Position numbers and translations under genes: made by a program. 64,000 bases of DNA from an uncultured Serinicoccus sp. (lineage in GTDB: Bacteria > Actinomycetota > Actinomycetes > Actinomycetales > Dermatophilaceae), in NCBI RefSeq assembly GCF_947487915.1, contig NZ_CANKYH010000001.1:372001-436000 (forward strand), in the 5' to 3' direction. The notes beneath the pieces were generated by a model. That model searched no databases, was not told where the DNA came from, and was given only the letters and a program-made list of their open reading frames with translations. Each line of letters begins with the position of its first letter. The first letter of the stretch is position 1. Below, in pieces: positions 61,424 to 64,000 of this stretch.

Positions 61424-62638
61424 TCAGATCGGCAGGTCGACCCTTCCCAGGCCCAGCCAGCCGGCCATCGTCTCCAGCTCGGCGACCAGCCGGGGAGCGG
61501 CGTGCGCCACGTCGGTGCCCTGCTCCCAGTGGACGGCCCGCGCGCGGAGCACCCCCACCTCCCGGTCCGCCTTGAGGTCGACCCGCCCCACGAGGTGCTC
61601 GTCGAGCAGGAAGGGCAGGACGTAGTAGCCGTGCACCCGCTGCGGCGCGGGGACGTAGATCTCCAGGCGGTAGCGGAAGTCCCAGAGCTGCTCCACCCGC
61701 TCGCGCTGCCAGACCAGGGAGTCGAACGGGCTCAGCAGGGCGGCACCCTCGACCCGCCGAGGTCGTCGGGCCCGGGGGTCCAGCCACACCGGCCGGTCCC
61801 AGCCGTGGACGTGCACCCGCTCGGCCCGGCCCTGCGCCTCGAGCCTCGTGAGGGCGGTCGCCACCACCGGCCCGCGCACCCGGAAGTAGTCGGCGAGGCA
61901 GCGTGCGCTGCCCAACCCGTGCGCCCGCAGCGAGACGGCCAGCAGCTCCACCACCGACTCCAGCTCGTCGGGGGCGTCCGGCTCACCGGGTGCGCGACGC
62001 AGGACCTCCGGGGGCAGGACCCGCTCGGTGCAGGCATACCGTCGCTCGAACTGGCTGGTCCGCGCGGCGCTGGTGAGCTCGCCGGTCGCGAAGAGCGACT
62101 CCAGCGAGGTCTTGACCGCCGACCAGTTCCACCCCCAGTGGTCGTTGCGGCGCGTCGCGCCGTGGGGCAGGTGCACCTCGACCTCGCGGGCGGTGAGCGG
62201 CCCGTGCTCCGCCACCACCTCGCCGACCGCCTCCAGCAGGCCCGGGTGCTGGTCCCGCAGCTGCTCGCGACGCGCGAGGACCCGGGGGTGGCGCATCCGG
62301 AAGCCCAGCAGGGGCCAGGTCGCCAGCGGGACGAGCGACGCCTCGTGCGCCCAGACCTCGACCATGCGGCGACCCGCGCGGGCGCCGCCGCGCACCCCCG
62401 CGCCGTCCCGCATGCGGTCCAGCAGGGCCGTGTCGTAGGCGCCGAGGCGGGAGAAGAACGGCAGGTACTGGCTGCGGGCGAGGACGTTGACGCTGTCGAT
62501 CTGGACGACACCGAGGCGGTCCAGGACGCCGGTGAGCTGGCGGGTGCCGGGGTCCTCCGGTCTGGCCCGGCCGAAGCCCTGGGCGGCGAGCGCGACACGA
62601 CGGGCCTGCGCCGGGGTGAGGGTCAGCACGGGGACCAC
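61424..62638 (-). CDS. YcaQ-type winged-helix DNA glycosylase (HTH_42)
   Basis: A 404-residue protein of the crosslink-repair glycosylase family (AlkZ/YcaQ). QIDSVNVLARSQYLPFFSRLG holds the catalytic QxD motif, and SPFDSLVWQRERVEQLWDFRYRLEIYVP plus GYYVLPFLLDEHLVGRVDLKADR are conserved. Members open interstrand crosslinks or alkylated adducts. GTG 62638 is used; GTG 62629 is an alternative nearer the conserved start. It is separated from hpf by a 58-nt hairpin. Confidence 0.84.
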   Translation of the reverse strand: MVPVLTLTPAQARRVALAAQGFGRARPEDPGTRQLTGVLDRLGVVQIDSVNVLARSQYLPFFSRLGAYDTALLDRMRDGAGVRGGARAGRRMVEVWAHEASLVPLATWPLLGFRMRHPRVLARREQLRDQHPGLLEAVGEVVAEHGPLTAREVEVHLPHGATRRNDHWGWNWSAVKTSLESLFATGELTSAARTSQFERRYACTERVLPPEVLRRAPGEPDAPDELESVVELLAVSLRAHGLGSARCLADYFRVRGPVVATALTRLEAQGRAERVHVHGWDRPVWLDPRARRPRRVEGAALLSPFDSLVWQRERVEQLWDFRYRLEIYVPAPQRVHGYYVLPFLLDEHLVGRVDLKADREVGVLRARAVHWEQGTDVAHAAPRLVAELETMAGWLGLGRVDLPI

Positions 62639-62652
62639 CCTGCCAGGGACCT

Positions 62653-62710
62653 CCGACGCACCGGCCCCGGGGCCACCACGTGCGGGTGGTCCCCGGGGCC
62701 GGTGCGTCGG
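62653..62710 (-). terminator. 25-bp stem hairpin between hpf and ycaQ-type gene
   Basis: 62653-62677 pairs with 62685-62710 with one bulged base and a 7-nt loop. It is very GC-rich and lacks a T-tract, downstream of hpf. Confidence 0.75.
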
Positions 62711-62729
62711 GGCCGTGCGGGCCCTGGTC

Positions 62730-63446
62730 TCAGGAGGCGACCGCCTGGGTCCGCTCCCCCGTGCCGTGCTGTCCGGCGTGCTCGTCGCCGTCGGTGTCGC
62801 CGTCCGCCTCGACGCGGTCCAGGCGCAGCACGCCGTAGGACCAGCCGCGGCGGCGGTAGACCACGCTCGGCCGGTCGGCGTCCGCGTCGTGGAAGAGGAA
62901 GAACTCGTGGCCGACCAGCTCCATCTGCGACAGCGCCTCGCCCACGGTCATGGGCGGGGACGCGTGCACCTTCTCGCGGATCTCGATGGGGCTGTTGCCG
63001 CGCGTCTGCAGGTCCTCGTCGACGGCCTCCTCGGGACTGCGCCCGGGCTCCTGCTCCTCGTCGGCGTCCTGCTCGGCGAGCGGGTCGGTGGGCAGTCCGA
63101 AGGTGGCCTCGGCGACGGAGGGAAGACGGTGCTTGCCGGTGTGGGACACCCGCCGCTTGTCACCCAGCCGGCGCAGCCGCTCGGCCAGCTTGCCCATGGC
63201 GAGGTCCAGCGCGGCGTACTCCTCGTCCGCCGCGGCCTCGGCCCGGACCACGGTCCGGTGGACGTAGCAGGTGATCTCGCAGCGCTCGGCCTCCTTGGCC
63301 TGGCGCGGGTTGGTCTCGCGGGTGAGCACCACGTCGGTGCGACGGACCCGGGGGGCCAGCTGAGGGACCTTGTCCAGCTTGTCCTCGATGTGGCGGCGGA
63401 AGCGCTCGGGCACGTCTCTCTTGCGACCAGTCACGCTGAGTTCCAT
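62730..63446 (-). CDS. hpf: Long-form ribosome hibernation promoting factor
   Basis: A 238-residue HPF. The N-terminal S30AE domain (ELSVTGRKRDVPERFRRHIEDKLDKV ... ERCEITCYVHRTVVRAEAAADEEYAALDLAMGKLAERLRR) binds 30S, and the C-terminal domain (IEIREKVHASPPMTVGEALSQMELVGHEFFLFHDADADRPSVVYRRRGWSYGVLRL) dimerises 70S into 100S. The acidic linker is ~50 residues. ATG 63446 has GGAGG with 6-nt spacing. A leaderless 34-codon ORF ends by overlapping this ATG as TGATG, so translation is probably coupled. Confidence 0.93.
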   Translation of the reverse strand: MELSVTGRKRDVPERFRRHIEDKLDKVPQLAPRVRRTDVVLTRETNPRQAKEAERCEITCYVHRTVVRAEAAADEEYAALDLAMGKLAERLRRLGDKRRVSHTGKHRLPSVAEATFGLPTDPLAEQDADEEQEPGRSPEEAVDEDLQTRGNSPIEIREKVHASPPMTVGEALSQMELVGHEFFLFHDADADRPSVVYRRRGWSYGVLRLDRVEADGDTDGDEHAGQHGTGERTQAVAS

Positions 63447-63550
63447 CAATAACCTCCATGCAAGACGATGTGGTTCGGGGTATGGCGTCGGCGACGGCGC
63501 CTGCTCTCGACCGGCCTCACCCCCTCACGTCTGCTCGCGAGGTGCTTCAT
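63446..63550 (-). CDS. Leaderless 34-aa Arg-rich leader ORF, coupled to hpf
   Basis: ATG 63550 lies 6 nt after TAGTGT (63557-63562). The ORF encodes MKHLASRREGVRPVES, then six Arg (codons AGG CGC CGT CGC CGA CGC), then HTPNHIVLHGGY. Its TGA overlaps the hpf ATG (TGATG), and the hpf GGAGG is inside it. Rare AGA/AGG/CGA codons are over-used. No family is known to me. Two readings fit: a leader peptide sensing arginine or ribosome state, or a small protein co-made with HPF. Confidence 0.65.
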   Translation of the reverse strand: MKHLASRREGVRPVESRRRRRRHTPNHIVLHGGY

Positions 63551-63556
63551 GAACCC

Positions 63557-63562
63557 ACACTA
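63557..63562 (-). promoter_or_regulatory. Leaderless -10 box (TAGTGT) of hpf operon
   Basis: TAGTGT on the minus strand, 6 nt before ATG 63550. It is in the 42-bp gap after the comF stop. Confidence 0.55.
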
Positions 63563-63592
63563 GTCCGGCTCGACCGTGAACGGTAGGGCGGG

Positions 63593-64000
63593 CTAGGGGT
63601 CGGCGCGCCCGCGGCGGACGGTCGCCGCCACGGTGGCCGCGACCACCCCTGCCGCCCCTACCTCACGCAGCGCGCGGGCGCACTCGGCGAGCGTCGCGCC
63701 GGTGGTGACGACGTCGTCCACGACGACGCACGGCACGCCCACGAGAGCGCCCACCGACGTGGGGCGCACCCGGACGGCGCCGCCGAGGTTGGCCGCCCGC
63801 TGCCCGGCCGACAACCCGGACTGGTCGGCCACGGCACGGGTCAGCACCAGGGCCGGGACCACGGCGCGCCGCGTCCCGGCCGCGACGACGGCGAGCTCGC
63901 GCACCGGAGAGCGGCCCCGGACGCGGGTGCTGGCCGGGGCCGACGGCGCGGGGACCACGGCCACCGGGCGGCCGGCCCGGAGGGCGTCCCGGTGCTCCGA
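63593..64000 (-). CDS. ComF-family phosphoribosyltransferase (5' end outside window)
   Basis: The C-terminal ~135 residues of a ComF-like protein. The PRPP-binding motif CVVVDDVVTTGATLAECARALREVGA is diagnostic of type I phosphoribosyltransferases, with SGLSAGQRAANL before it as in ComF. ComF supports DNA transformation in competent bacteria; actinobacteria retain it next to hpf. The N-terminal zinc-binding part is outside. Confidence 0.85.
   Translation of the reverse strand, partial: SEHRDALRAGRPVAVVPAPSAPASTRVRGRSPVRELAVVAAGTRRAVVPALVLTRAVADQSGLSAGQRAANLGGAVRVRPTSVGALVGVPCVVVDDVVTTGATLAECARALREVGAAGVVAATVAATVRRGRADP

Overview
This is a contiguous chromosomal segment of a very GC-rich actinobacterium. 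WhiB1 next to a PdtaS-type kinase, LexA divergent from a small LysM protein, long-form HPF, an Rv3235-type protein beside SecA and pervasive GTG/leaderless starts all point to Actinobacteria. Gene order and gene types suggest Micrococcales, perhaps the Intrasporangiaceae/Ornithinimicrobium group; the genus is only an inference. I see about 52 protein genes plus three probable small leader ORFs. I see no tRNA, rRNA, CRISPR array, prophage or insertion sequence. Both ends cut through a gene (recQ at the left, a comF-like phosphoribosyltransferase at the right).

Layout. 1-6.2 kb: recQ end, a beta-phosphoglucomutase-like HAD enzyme with a GH65 disaccharide phosphorylase, and lactate dehydrogenase. 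6.2-11.5 kb: SOS control region (LysM protein / SOS box / lexA), PRC-barrel protein, sirtuin, patatin, LysR regulator. 11.5-21.2 kb: comEC-comEA-degV-leuS with a leucine leader peptide attenuator, then rpsT, holA and a DUF952 gene. 21.2-23.5 kb: anti-sigma factor, ECF sigma factor and a secreted CHRD protein, with two matching ECF promoters. 23.5-35.3 kb: dinG, fdhD, DinB-like, GH63 glucosidase, SDR, hflX, RsmC-like methyltransferase, cation/proton antiporter, miaA. 35.4-41.8 kb: DUF4282, PPDK regulatory protein and ppdK, an FhuF-like reductase, a palindromic intergenic element and an amidohydrolase. 42-52 kb: whiB1, pdtaS, a large NAD-glutamate dehydrogenase, two small genes, pruA (proline to glutamate to 2-oxoglutarate). 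52-62.6 kb: an uncharacterised actinobacterial cluster (CpaE-like ATPase, SAF protein, small HTH protein, LysM protein, Rv3235-type protein) ending at secA, then a triple-GNAT protein and a YcaQ-type glycosylase. 62.6-64 kb: hpf with a leaderless Arg-rich leader ORF, and comF.

The most interesting material is regulatory. Around twenty genes have a -10 box (TANNNT or CANNNT) placed 6-7 nt before ATG/GTG, so they are probably leaderless. Three short leader ORFs (before leuS, hpf and lexA) are not obvious from gene finding alone. secA and the triple-GNAT gene are transcribed divergently from -10 boxes that overlap by 5 bp. The ECF sigma gene and the CHRD gene carry identical promoter elements (GAACG-N16-CGTATACCCCT). 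An octamer, GGTATGCC/GGCATACC, occurs at least 26 times where base composition predicts about two, and it forces rare ATA and TAT codons.
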